From: Ophthalmolycus amberensis | Lineage: Eukaryota; Chordata; Actinopteri; Perciformes; Zoarcidae | Assembly (NCBI GenBank): GCA_024529925.1 | Contig: JAFEUB010000909.1 | Location: 248,001 to 312,000 of the forward strand | Length of the DNA stretch: 64,000 nt | Reading direction: 5' to 3' | In this document: piece by piece, positions 51,954-64,000 of the stretch | Position numbering within the stretch: the first letter of the stretch is position 1 | How the letters are laid out: each line of letters opens with the position of its first letter | Translations under genes and position numbers: made by a program | Notes under the pieces: model-generated | Seen by the model: only the letters and a program-made list of their open reading frames with translations | Database searches by the model: none | What the model was told of the DNA's origin: nothing

Positions 51954-53599
51954 ATATATTAACAAGACCAAGACAAAACATCAAACACATTGTCACTTTT
52001 CAAATTTGTTGAATTTGGAGCTCTCAATGAAAAATCATACAAGTGTTTGACATTTCATATACGGTACTCAGAAGCCCGGAGCAGTAAACACACCGTTTTT
52101 GGAAATCCCTGTAATTTATGCCAGACCTGACCTCACTGTGTATGGTGCAACTACTGTTAACAATAACACATTTAGTTTAATTTGACATCTGCTCCCGTGA
52201 CAGATTGTAAACCTTTTTTTCCTAAATATGCCAGCAACATAAAGCTGTTTGGTTCAGTAGCATGCATTTATGTGACACAACATCATACTTGATGTACCGC
52301 CTGAAGACATAAACATTTTGGTGGAAACACTGACGGTGCTTCAGGAACAGTCAAAATTCATTCACTGCAAGGAAAATATGATGTATGTATAAACATACAA
52401 AAATACATCTGGCTATAAAATATATGCCCGTGTGAAGTGATTCAGTCAGAAGGGTTCGGTTAAGACTTGTAATATGACACTCACATGCCTATATGTACAA
52501 TGAAGAATATATTTGTCGCTATCGGCGCTGAGCAAGAAGAGATCTCTTTCCAGCATTAGGGAGCAAAGTCCACAGGACTGGGGATCCCATCACGTGTGGA
52601 CGAGACGAATGGTTACAGCCAATATTCTTTTCAATATGAGGCCTTTGAGTATTCACCGTAGTTGACTGATCCTGTAAGATGTTCATTTTTGTCGCCCCTA
52701 AAATTAGATTTTTACACCACAAACAAGCCATTGTGTGTTATTGGTGAGCTTTAGAGGTTGGTGGTGGGCAGATCTTTGTGATGTCACCCTAAAAAATATT
52801 CTTCAAACAAAATGTTTTATTTGAATGAATTGATTGAGCAGATTAAATGAGTCAGTCTATTTTTGTTAATGAGTATCGCTCTTTGGAGTTTGCCTCCCTT
52901 TGACTGCGGCAAGCTCAAGAGCAATCTGATTTCTGACCGCGGTGTTAATGTTGTTTTTGAAAGGCTAACAAATATGGATTGAAGCTGAATATTCCGTTTG
53001 ATTTTTATTTGATAAAAACAATTTGTGCATTTTCCAACTATTGTTTTGGAGGCAGCCTTATAGGAAAATGTATTTCTTGGAAGGCATTTTTTCAACGTTA
53101 TTGTTTTCAGTAAACAGATATGGTGATATATGTAATTGAATTAAGAACAAGACCTTTAGAATACTATATAACAAGGACAACAGAGTTAAAAGGCTGGGTG
53201 CAAGCACTCTAAAAAGCGGTGGCTGTCCTGACTCTAAACAACAACACAGTTAATTACACTATGCATCATAACCTCTTCTCTCTGAGGGAGCCGAACGAAC
53301 CCCCACACTGGCAATTTAAACATTTCCTTATAAGCTACTTTTCACCTCCATTGAAACATCGACGCTCACACATTGTAATAACTTTCCACACACACTCGGT
53401 GAACACAGTATGATACTCACACACAGGTCATGGCTTTCCAAGCAGTTTGAGCTTGTTTAATCTCATCCCTGTATACATTCTTTGTGATCAAACCTTTATC
53501 GACAAATATAAACGCAGATAATGAAGACCGACCGTTAGTACCAATACAGAGTCATCTTAGCGCACAGTCATTTCCATTCAAGGTACCGTAGATATCATT

Positions 53600-54524
53600 T
53601 GGTTGAATGAAAGAAAAAAAAGTGTTTATTATATACACAAAGACAGAAATATACACATGTGCAGGTGGACCTATGGTGCACACCTGCAGTCATTAACACC
53701 ATTTCAAATGACCAAAAGGACCGTTAACTGGTGACGTCGCCATATTTTGTTCTTTTCGCCGCCTGCTAAAAAAAGTATACTGTAGCACCCAAATGAAAGA
53801 GCTTTACGGTAGATTGATTATGGTCACGGATACTATACCAACACTTAGAACACTGAGTAGGCTTTACAGTTTAGAGTTTAGACTAGTGTTGAAGAGACAG
53901 AATGTAATCATCCCCCATCCCCACCCCTAAATTTGCGGTCTGTTCATCCAGGAGAAGATTAAGTCGAGAACCAAATCAGGACAAAAAAGTGTGACTGATA
54001 GCAGAAATATGTCTCTTTCTCTCTCTCTCTCTCTCTTTGTCCTTTCGCTTTAACTCTACCCCATTTACCTCCTGCTCATTCCTTTTCTCTCTGCAACAAT
54101 TTCTTTTCTGTCAATCCTGTCTTCTTTTAATTATCTTGTTCATTCCCTCTCTCCCTCCTCTGGTGAGAAAAGCGCAAGCGTTGAAAATGATCAGTTTCAG
54201 TCCTCCAGGATTTTGTGTCTCAGTCTGAGGGCGAGTCGCTCCCCAAAAAATGGCCTTCATGGCTTCTCCTACCAAGGGTCCTTTTTCAGGCCATGTGCTT
54301 TATCACAGTCGTGGTCCGCCCAAACATTACATCAAATAAACAACAAATTCACAATTGTAAAATTTCAATATTTTCCTCCTCTTTTTTTTTTTTTTCGCTT
54401 TCCTAAATACCATTTTTTGTCAACTGCCCAGAGATTCAGCCTTCTTAATATCAGTCTCAGAAATAACACCTGCTTTTGGGATCAGCTTGTGGGTGGATGA
54501 CCTCTTTTTCTCCTCCTGGCACTT
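53600..54524 (-). other. Probable gfra2 3' UTR region
   Basis: Sequence directly downstream of the gfra2 stop on the minus strand. It holds purine-rich tracts, seen on the plus strand as CT-rich runs near 54000-54040. A minus-strand AATAAA near 53622-53627 is a candidate end. The real 3' boundary is unknown. Confidence 0.35.
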
Positions 54525-57500
54525 CTATAAGGCATGCTGGGCCAGGACCAGAGCCAACACCAGGCTGGGAAGCAGTGCCCAGACATTGGCACACAGACAG
54601 GCAGAGTGATCCTCTGGCAGGCCTTGGGTTTTGCCCAGGTCACCGTCAGGTTCAGCATACTGGGCAGATAGAGGGACACACAAAGGGAGAGAGATGTGTA
54701 AAGGTTAGACATGACTCAGACACTTGTGTTGCTTCTTGTTCTGGCATTTGATGTAGGAGTAGGAGGCGACAGGAGGGAGGTGAGACAGACAGGGTCAGAG
54801 CTGAGGAGAAGACGAGAAACAAAGAGTCAGAAAGTCAGAGTAAGAGTGAGACATTACATGGATCCATGGCAGACCCACTTTGGCAGGGACATTAAGTGTT
54901 TGATCCACCAAATGTTTTGACATGTGAAGTATATTTCAATCCCCTGCTTAGAATGCTCTCTGCTTCTTAAACAAGTTGGCAACAAAGGAAAGCTTCTTGT
55001 GAGGACTTTTTCTTTTTTCTCAGACTCTTTTAGGTTCTGCCAGCAAGTCTCTAAACAGTTTTTAAAGCTATCATTACAGACTTTATTTACACGAACAACA
55101 TGCTACGAAGCCAAACACACTCTACAGAAGCCAACAGCAGCTGTAGATTTCTTTCAATTTTTCATAAGGCAAAAAATTACAGCAAGCAGAAGCCGAAAAC
55201 ATTTGCAAGACCCCTTGTACTGAGTTTGACTGTGCACAATCAAAACACAACAGTGTTTATTCTTATGCACCAGAGAAAATAAAGTTATGTACAGAGTGCA
55301 AACAGAGAGGGAGAAATGCAGTTTACTACACTGTTCACATAATGAGAGCAGGGGCAACACAACAGTCCAGATATTAAACTCCATGGCCTCCAGAGTTCCA
55401 CTGTCACATATACACAATTGCCTTATTGTGTGCTTTTCCATAAAATTGTTCGCATTTTGAATACTTTTTCAATTTTCTCAGATTGTTGTTACACAAAGCA
55501 TAACCATTTGCCTCGAAGTTAAAGTAGTCTCGCTCAATTTGCGGAGGCACCATTTTCAGTCCAGCACAGCAATACAGAGGCACATCACAAGGAACATGAA
55601 ACATTTCTCCTCCTCCTCCTCCTCCTCCTCCACCACCACCACCACCATCCCCTCAACTCATCTTTACTTTGCAGAGATTGCACTGTCCATTTCCCTGTAC
55701 ACAGGAAACACATTTACTCCAATGATATCTACCAGCATCTCATTTTCCAACAGAACAAGGCAAGATATGAACAAGAAAATAAAAAATGAAACAAGAAAAT
55801 TGTGTTGGATTGTATTTACAGGACGTCATATTTTTCCTGTTAAGAGGAAGAAGGAGGGAGGAGGGAGGGAAAAGAGGGGTATCCAAAATAGCTGCAGTTA
55901 TCACAGTGCCTGGGCTAGTGAATAACCGCTCTGCAAAGAAATGGTTAAATTACATTTGCCAAAAAAAGGGGGAAAAAAAGCCATGGGTAGCTTGACAATG
56001 CACCAAACACATCCGCGACTAAAAGCCAATTAATTAGCAAGGGCAGTGATGTGTGAGCAGCCTGTTGACATGAGTCCAGATCTCTGGCTGCAGCCAATAC
56101 CCACACACACACACTTGTGAGAAGGTACACACACACGGTTAAAAGCACAAACACATGCATACAAATGCATACACCGTGACGGAACACAGACAATGTCAAA
56201 CCACGCACTTATTTACTGATGCTTTCACACATGCACGAGAGAGAGGATGGAAACCGCCAGGAGTTTATTTAAACTGTTGATGAGAAAGTTTCCCCCTTGT
56301 CAATGAACAGGTTAGTACACATGTAGGCAGCGAGAGTTTTCATTATCAATCAGCACATTGTCAAATTTACAGTGCAAGGCTGCGTTTCCTGAGGCAAGTA
56401 ATCGAGTAACACTCAGCATGCGCGGCTTCTGTCCACAATCACTTTCATTCAATTTAGCTGAAAATCAACACATGGCAGTGACAGTGTGGGAACACGGACG
56501 ACGGGGGGTGTTACACATACAGAGGTTGGTTTGTATTACATGTTAAACTAAACTTGAAATGCAGTAAAAATGAACAGTTCAACTTAAACAATTCCTTGTT
56601 CAAGAATCTGCTTTAAATGTCCTTGAAATTCAAACTGGGATTACAAAAGACACACAACATCCATCTTATCTGTGAGACACCGACCCATTGGGGGTTTACA
56701 ATATCCCTCATCAAACTCTTCAGAAACATGTTGGTGTACGCCAAACATATTGTTTTTCTCCATATAAACAAAGCAACACTTGTGATGGCTACCCCTCTGA
56801 CTTACAATGCTCAAAGGACCAAGCTTCAGCTCACATGTTTACTCACTGAGCATGGGATAAAGCCCACAACCACTGGCAGTGACATTTATAATAATGATGC
56901 ATCTAAATTAGGTGAAAATACTCTATGAGGGAGCAGTATGACCGACATGAACAGGCTTAGTCACGGACCGCAGATTCTCCTATGCCAGCTCTTCTCTAAC
57001 TGTGCTTCATATTATAGGTTATCCTTTAGTGTCATGGTCGATCGATCATCCATCCGTCTACCACAAACATGATGTATTCTATTACCTCGGCTATACTTCT
57101 ACACATGTGTGCATGTAAGTGTGTGTGTGCTAGTGTGGGGCCCACGCTGGCTGCCATGAGATTTACGGCCTTGGACAGACAGTCTTCTGCCAAGAGGACT
57201 CCATACATAACAACACTCCTCCAATTCATCCGCCATGGAAGTTTGACAAGTTTTAATTGCCAGGCGTAGTTGTCTGAGAGCGCAGAGCGGCCCAAAATGT
57301 CCCTACCAGCTCCCTCTCTAATTATAAACTTCCTGCTTGAATAATCACACGTCTTATTGTTTCCTAATTACCATTTTTACAATAAATTAAACACCACGCT
57401 GCAGTGAGACAGGCACAGAGCGGTGCATCAATGCTGACATACACAACACCTTTGGAGAAATCCACCATCTATTGCCTCCCCGCCAACCTCTCTCTCTCTC

Positions 57501-59059
57501 TCTCTCCAACACCTTTCCCAAACATACACACTGTTATTGTTATCAGAGGTGCTTATTCATTAATTCTCCTCTTCGCAACATTTTTAAGGTTTTAATTTGC
57601 TGTCTTCACAACAATGAGGGTTTCTGCGTAAGTACAATGCTGCATGTCTTGGGTGCAGTGTGACTATTTAATGGCTGTGAAAGCCCCTGGAATTACTCAA
57701 AATAGATGTCTTAATGGGAGTCATTCATTCAGCATGCAAATTTGCATTCATAAACATTGCACGCTGCTTCGATTTTGTGTATATCTGTAATAGTCACTGA
57801 AAAATGACATTAACAATAACATCAGCAGCAGCGGCGGCAGCAGAAGGTTTTTACAAAGGACAGCTTTAGTGTCTACTTCAGCTTAGCTTGGTAACTGGGT
57901 CTCCTGCAAAGGTGAAAAACATCATTAGTCCTACACCAGCAGGCTGCACGGCACTTCTCAAATACATCTGTAAAAACAGAACAATATTGTGAAAACTAAT
58001 CAAACTCAACAACAAGATTAAATAGAAGAAAAAAACATCTCCTTTGCCCCAAAGTGCAGTGAAAACTTCTGACCTGTTCAAGAGAAACAGAGAGAGAGAG
58101 AGAGGGATTCTTTGGCAGACAATACGGTCCAGTCATTTTCACATTTTATTCAAGGTTTATTTAAGAAAAGTTCTAAAGACAAACGCGTGTGCATTCTTGC
58201 AGCAAAGCAAAGAATGATGTTTTTCTCATCTTGACGGTGAGCCCAGTTATAGCGGAGTTCACTGCAGTCTTCAGAGGAGTCGGCATTGAGCAGAGTACAG
58301 GCCCTGGGCCAGTATTTTAGAACCTCTAATCCAGATTAAAACCTCCTCCTCCCATTTAGTTCACTATTTCATTGTATGAGAGAGAAATATATATTTCAAC
58401 CAAATGTCATCATCTTGGGTGTAGCATAAACGGTCTTATCTTAAAGGGTCTCTTCTGATGTGCCAATTGCCTTAACAAGCATAGAGATTGAATGTGATGT
58501 AAATGCGAATGGTGCAGTGTGTGGAGCTTTGTGATTTTGCCTCTGTACAAAATCCTCCTTTCAGAGAGGAGAAGTGTTTTTGTGGTGCTTCTTGTCTTCT
58601 TGTTAATTTTAACAAATTTATGCAAGGAAGTTGCTGGAAACTTTTGGAAAATGTATGAATATATTTGTGCTGCAACAACAACAACAACAACAACAACAAC
58701 AAATAAAATATGCATATGAATTGAAAGGTGCTAAACAAGTTTGGGAGCATTTGTATTGCCGGCTCTATACGTGGCGACAGCTAAACCGGCAGGTTGCAGC
58801 TAACGATGCTGACAGCGATAACAGTGCAAACTGCGGCAAAAGTGCTGGCAGAGCCAACAGTGTCACCTTAGGGGGAAGTAGAGGGTGGGAGCTAAGCTTC
58901 CACAATGACCATGTCAGTTGGGATGGCATTATCAGCTATAACCGCTGTATCAGTGCGGCCACGAGCTAACCAGTGGGGCACGCTCACATACATGAATATG
59001 CACTAACAGCACGCGTGGAGCCCTGCTAGTCAACAAAGCAAGGAGAATATCAGATTACA

Positions 59060-59090
<31 letters not shown>

Positions 59091-62000
59091 GAATCTCTTC
59101 ATGATCTGCTAAGGTAGACTTTACTTCACATTTACATATAAACTAGTTGTTTGCTGCTACAACAATGCTTTCAATGTCGAAAAGAGCACCTCTGGCATTT
59201 GCAATAACCCAGAAATGAAACAATCAATGCAAACCTATTACCTTTGGGATGGTGTCAAAGGGCGGTTCTGAGGTGCCTGTTGACCAGTCCGACCCCGTTT
59301 TCGTAGTTGCTGAGGGACCAGGGACGGACACATTTTTGTTCTGCATGTTGTCCATCCCGTAACCGAAGGCCTGAATAGCATTTCCTGCAGGGACAGAGAT
59401 ATGAAGTTATTTTTTTTGCACTGCAAGAAGCCAGCTAGCAGACAGCTCTCGGTCAAACTCTTGGTCCCCTGACAATCTTTGGCAACCGAGGGTGTGAGGT
59501 TAGGCATAGTGTGATTGAGGAAGGAAGGAGTAAAAAGAGTAAGGAGAACAACATGCCGACCAAATAGTGGCAAAATGTCCGCACTTGAGATGATGAAGCC
59601 CAATTTGTTTGCCGACAGTTGTACACTCAGAAATGGAATCTGCTAAAAGTAGCAAATCAATCAACTCTAACAGAGGACAGCAGCCTGTGTATAGTGTATG
59701 AGTGCTTTTGTATTTCCCTGCAGATGTACCGTATGCATGCGTGTCATTTTGTGTCTAAGTGCATGTGTGAGTCTCTGCAAAAATGTGATAAATCCCAGTT
59801 CAGTCAGCTTTCCAGCTAGAGATGGTAAAATAGGGGCTGAGTACCTTTTCACTGTTCATCCGTTTAAAACACGAGGCTTGTTTCCCTTTGTTTAGCCTGA
59901 GAGAAGGCAAGGCATGTAATTGCTTGGCAACCACCTCCATTATAAGGTCAGTATGCAGAGATGACTTTGAATAGATTCATGTGACTGATCAAATTCAAAA
60001 CATTCTCAAACAAAGGAGAAATGGCATTTCCCCCACCAGCACATAAAGAACAAACAGGACACAACACACATGCATGTGATGGACACAAACACAGTCCTTA
60101 GTACTCCTGATGCATGGCCACAGAGATGTGTCTGTCACATCCTCTGTCTACCTACACAGTGTTGCAATCCAGCACACCTACAGTACAGCAACACACACAT
60201 AGGCACACATATATACCTGCACACTTAACACACACAAAAGCCCCCTTGATGTTTCTCATTCTGTTCTACACAGGCAACGTGGGCTGCTGCTCGAAAATAA
60301 AAGCACAGAGAGGAACAGAGCTCACCAGCGAAGCCTATACAACTGAAAATGCTAGCAGTGAAGAGACGGTGTAGTACTGCTGAGACATGCGATGTTACGC
60401 ATCTGTTTGTCAGGGTCGTCTATCGCTAGCTATCCCCCTACAGATGCTGTACGATGGGGGGGAAAAAGTCATAAATCAAACCAGTTGGCTGGAGGGCCTC
60501 CACACAGGATGTTTTACTGCACCCAAATGTTTCACTGAGTGATTAAGCTCATTGCCAATAGCAATTCAATTTTTTAATGACTCTGGATAAGTTTTCCTTT
60601 CACCCCTGGGCATAGCATGCATTACCCTACCTGCAGGGACAGATGGAGGAAGAGAAAAGGGAGGAAAGTACAAGAAGAGCAGAAACAAAGGGAGGTCCAG
60701 ACTGTGTTTGAACTATTATAATATCCTGAATATTTTATGTTGGCCTCCACACTCATATGACTAAGTGTTGAAACTATTCTTCTGACTATTCCCTTGCTTG
60801 ATCTTGTAAGGGGAGAGTGGGGAAGAGGGAGTGGATAATACATTATTTGTACACATGGTTTTAATTGCAATGTGCTTTGTTTTGTCTATCAATGTAAAAA
60901 AAAAAGGATTTAATCTGCAGAAACAAGGAAAGTTAAAAGATAGGTGAAGGAAGATTTTACACACACACACACGCACACACACACGTGTCGACGTGTATCG
61001 CCTGTTCCCATTGACTGCATAGAGGAGATGCTGCATTTTGTGTTATTTTTCAAGACGCCTCCTCAGCTCCCAGCCTCATCCCTCATCCTGCACACTCAGC
61101 TAAAACGGTACCCCAGCAATCTATTGAAATGGTCTGAAAGCATTATCCACACAATGGAACATGTTAAAGGCAATGGTGTCTTGTAGCACTGTTGACACTG
61201 CTCGCTCCACCGTAGCAAGGAAGGAGCATGCTGTATTTTCTCTTCACAGTGAAAAAAAGCAGAAAGATGTTTGAAGTAACCACTCTGTCCTGTTGCCCCG
61301 TGTGTTATGCATTAGATGTGCAGATATGTATTTTAGCTCCTGCAATTATATAATTTGTGCTCGATCTGTTCCTTTTCATGACATTTTTCTCCTGCAAGGG
61401 ATAAGCCCTTTAACTCTCTCAGATTGAATATGAAAATGACATGCAAATGGTTTCTTTTGTATTAAAGTCCGGGCAGATCTTGCTCAAAGGGGGGGATGAG
61501 AAGTGATAAGAAATGATAGTTTCTGAGAAACTAAGAACATTTAATTCCAACTTAATCAGTGGGCGAAGGAGTGTCAGTGGATGACTTATATCAAACTATG
61601 TTGCAGACAAATTTTCATTAGTACTTCAAGAAGTTCCCTGCATCCATACATATTTTCCAGTTTTATTTCCTATTTTGACATAGTACCAGAAATCATTTCT
61701 TATTTTCTGTTTAATTTAAATAAAATTAATTTATTAAAATGTAAATCAACGTAATTGTCTTTTGACATTTTAATACCTGAAGGGTATCCAGCCCCACCTC
61801 TCATTATTTCCATATCCTGAACAACATCACATCTACAGTTACATCGCTGAAGAGCTCTATGACGAGACCATTAAAGTTGCATTAGATTGAAGTTCATGGC
61901 TCACTCTAATCTCACATGGCGGAAAGAGTAACTACTGCATCACACACTTGTGCTCTTATCAATATTATATGACTGCTGGATCCCTATCAGTTACAAAACC

Positions 62001-63287
62001 CATTTCAGATGCATGCAGAGTATCCGTGTATTGGGATGGCTCACTTAGGCATGTGTTATCGCTGAAGTACCGCAGGAAGTTCATACATTCCTCTTCTTGG
62101 TTTCCACTGCCCTTACAGGTGCACCACGGGGAGATGGTCCAGTTGGAGAAGCTGCTGTCGACATAGTTGGGAGTCATGTCTGTTCCTGTGAGGGTATTCA
62201 CACACAAACACAAATTACACAAATTGGGACAAACAGTTATGGGTCACTAATGGACTATAATGGACTACATTCATTACAAATAGTATATAAAATGGACAAC
62301 ATGATGTTAGTCATAGGAATGGGTTTGCACAATTTGGTTTATGGGAAGGTGAAGCATTCTGTAATGCTTTGTTTTAGATGTAAAGAGGCCATTATGTGAT
62401 GAATATTTTGCAAAGTAGGTGCTTTAGGATGTGTGTGTGTGTGCAGCTTGAATATAGCACTGCTGTACCAAAACATTTTACTTTTCAAATGCCTCTCTGT
62501 GTTGATGCTTTCAGCTGGAGTCTGGGGTGTTGGATGCACTTCATGTAGCATTTTCCAGAGAAATCCAAGAAGCACCATGGCATATTATCACTTCATGCTG
62601 TGCCAGTTATGACACATGGTGGGGAGGAAGTGACTGATACTGAAATATGGACACTATGAAAAACATATCAATTTGCATTTGGAACTCTTCACGAACCTCG
62701 TGATGCACCCAAGGTGCTGTTATCAAATGTTGGCTGGGGTTGAAAAATGTGCAGGTGCCAGTCCAGGCACATTGATTGAGCAAACATTTACTCTGCGCAA
62801 ACAGATGGTCATCAGGTGTTTTAATTAAGTAAACACTCTCTCTGTGCCTTTGCTGCCTAATTACTTCTAGTAGTGACCTGATGTCCAGTGTGCTGGGGGA
62901 GATATCAGGCCAGGAGGGGGGGAAAACAAGAGTCTCACTGCTCTGCCTGCTAATCATGATAAAAGTGAAGGTAGATTAGAGTGCTGTCACTCTAACTATA
63001 ACCATTACTCTTTATCTCACCATCTATCTGTATCTGAAATTGATGTGGGATTCGGAGGTGAATGTGCATTTGTGTTTGTCTCCCCTCCCTTTCAACCCCT
63101 GCCCAATTTCTCTCTCAAACACAAAAAAACTCTCACTCCATCACAGAGTCACCCACAGCCCCGGCTGTACTGACCGATGAGCCTTGCGTAGGAGACCAAG
63201 CAGGCTTGGTGATTGTCTTGGTTGGGGCAGGTGCTCACTGTGTGCGGAGTCGCCCAGCAGTTCGCCATATAATCAGCCAGCCTAGAC
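54525..63287 (-). CDS. gfra2: GDNF family receptor alpha-2, last four coding exons (partial, 5' end outside window)
   Basis: GFRA2 is the GPI-anchored co-receptor that binds neurturin and presents it to the RET kinase at the cell surface. Coding exons are 63287-63175, 62185-62045, 59384-59242 and 54659-54525; earlier exons lie beyond 64000. Phases are consistent (2/1, 1/1, 1/0, 0/stop). The first two exons encode the end of cysteine-rich domain 3: SRLADYMANC, CPNQDNHQAC, then TDMTPNYVDSS and SPWCTCKGSGNQEEEC, which match GFRA2 better than GFRA1 or GFRA3. The third begins RNAIQAFGYG and runs into a Ser/Thr/Pro-rich linker. The last ends in hydrophobic WALLPSLVLALVLAQHAL-stop, a GPI-attachment signal. 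NWT and NVS are possible N-glycosylation sites. The introns here are about 1.0, 2.7 and 4.6 kb. Confidence 0.93.
55607..55647. repeat. (TCC)n then (ACC)n trinucleotide tract in gfra2 last intron
   Basis: About eight TCC units pass directly into six ACC units. Confidence 0.9.
58673..58702. repeat. (CAA)n trinucleotide tract in gfra2 last intron
   Basis: About ten CAA units. Confidence 0.9.
59060..59087. repeat. (AC)n microsatellite
   Basis: 14 AC units, about 155 bp from the third gfra2 exon in this window. Confidence 0.95.
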
Positions 63288-63886
63288 CTGCACAACAAAC
63301 ATGAAGCACAGCACAGAGAGAAAAAGAGAGGCAGGCGCTCAGTCACTGAGCATATGACAGATGAACACACATACACAAGTTCAAAGCACAGCGCCTAATT
63401 TTTTTGCCACCATTTTTACTCTGGAACATCTGCCAATTGAGACCAGCGTCAAACTGGGAAAGGTATATGCAACATCTGTTTCCGGGCTCCTACAACAGGT
63501 GTTATGAATAGCAAACCAGGTCTCACTCACGCCTCAGTACCAACAAGCTATTTACTATCTTCACGGAATGCAGCATAAACCCTGTGGTAGTTCATTTGTT
63601 TATGGATGAGAAAGACATCATGTGCTTTATTTGGCCCCTACTTCCATGCTTATCCTAGACATCTCGACTGTCTCCCAAACTCACTTCCCCAACAGACCGA
63701 GGGAACAGATAAAAATAGTATGTTTTGTTTCGGTGTGTTTGTGATAAGAGCTTTAAGTCTGTGGAGAGCCCCAGGGTGGCATTGCTAATCCACTCAAGTA
63801 GGTTTATTGGGAGTAGCGTGTGCAAACGTCTGTACTGCTTACATCACAGCTGCCCACTAAGTGAATCACAACCCATTGCGCACATA

Positions 63887-64000
<114 letters not shown>

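Larger units (their letters stand above)
42161..53599. other. Gene desert between lzts1 and gfra2, right part
   Basis: No confident exon. Simple repeats lie at 42591-42651 (CA), 43147-43184 (CT), 47361-47378 (AT) and 51919-51949 (AT). A single protein-like open frame lies at 47907-48152. The remainder is AT-rich and looks unique. Confidence 0.5.

Overview
This window is ordinary vertebrate nuclear DNA, almost certainly from a teleost fish and probably a percomorph. The signs are GT-AG introns, short exons in a large non-coding background, very frequent (CA)n/(GT)n tracts, several dispersed repeats familiar from fish genomes, and gene models that read as fish orthologues of human genes. No bacterial, viral or CRISPR content was seen.

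Layout. Positions 1-7.9 kb hold no confident gene. They contain a 1,273-bp non-autonomous hAT-like transposon (321-1593) with perfect 8-bp target duplications, and a CpG-rich patch near 4.1-4.6 kb. smn1 (minus strand, 8153-11659) follows, with all eight coding exons present. Its fifth coding exon carries one extra base that breaks the frame. hspb11/ift25 (plus strand, 11863-13668) lies head to head with smn1 across a 203-bp intergenic promoter, which holds a near-consensus RFX X-box and two TGACGTA sites. After a 4.4-kb gap comes lzts1 (minus strand, 18067-23747, eight coding exons, complete). Its fifth intron hosts a DNA-transposon relic with about 80-bp terminal inverted repeats. A roughly 30-kb gene-poor interval (23.8-54.5 kb) follows, holding microsatellites, dispersed repeats and a foldback repeat. 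The window ends in the 3' part of gfra2 (minus strand, four last coding exons, 54525-63287), whose 5' exons lie beyond position 64000. The last 112 bases are a pure (TC)n tract inside a gfra2 intron.

The genes do not form one pathway. smn1 acts in snRNP assembly, hspb11 in intraflagellar transport, lzts1 is a myristoylated coiled-coil postsynaptic/centrosomal scaffold, and gfra2 is the GPI-anchored neurturin co-receptor. From general knowledge, human LZTS1 and GFRA2 are neighbours on 8p21, so the lzts1-gfra2 half is conserved synteny. SMN1 (5q13) and HSPB11 (1p32) are elsewhere in human.

All exon borders were derived by hand from splice dinucleotides, reading phase and remembered family sequences. 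Phase is consistent through every gene except the one smn1 exon. I did not find a previously undescribed gene system. The most useful leads are the smn1 frameshift, the shared smn1/hspb11 promoter, and the transposon with an internal hairpin and minisatellite.
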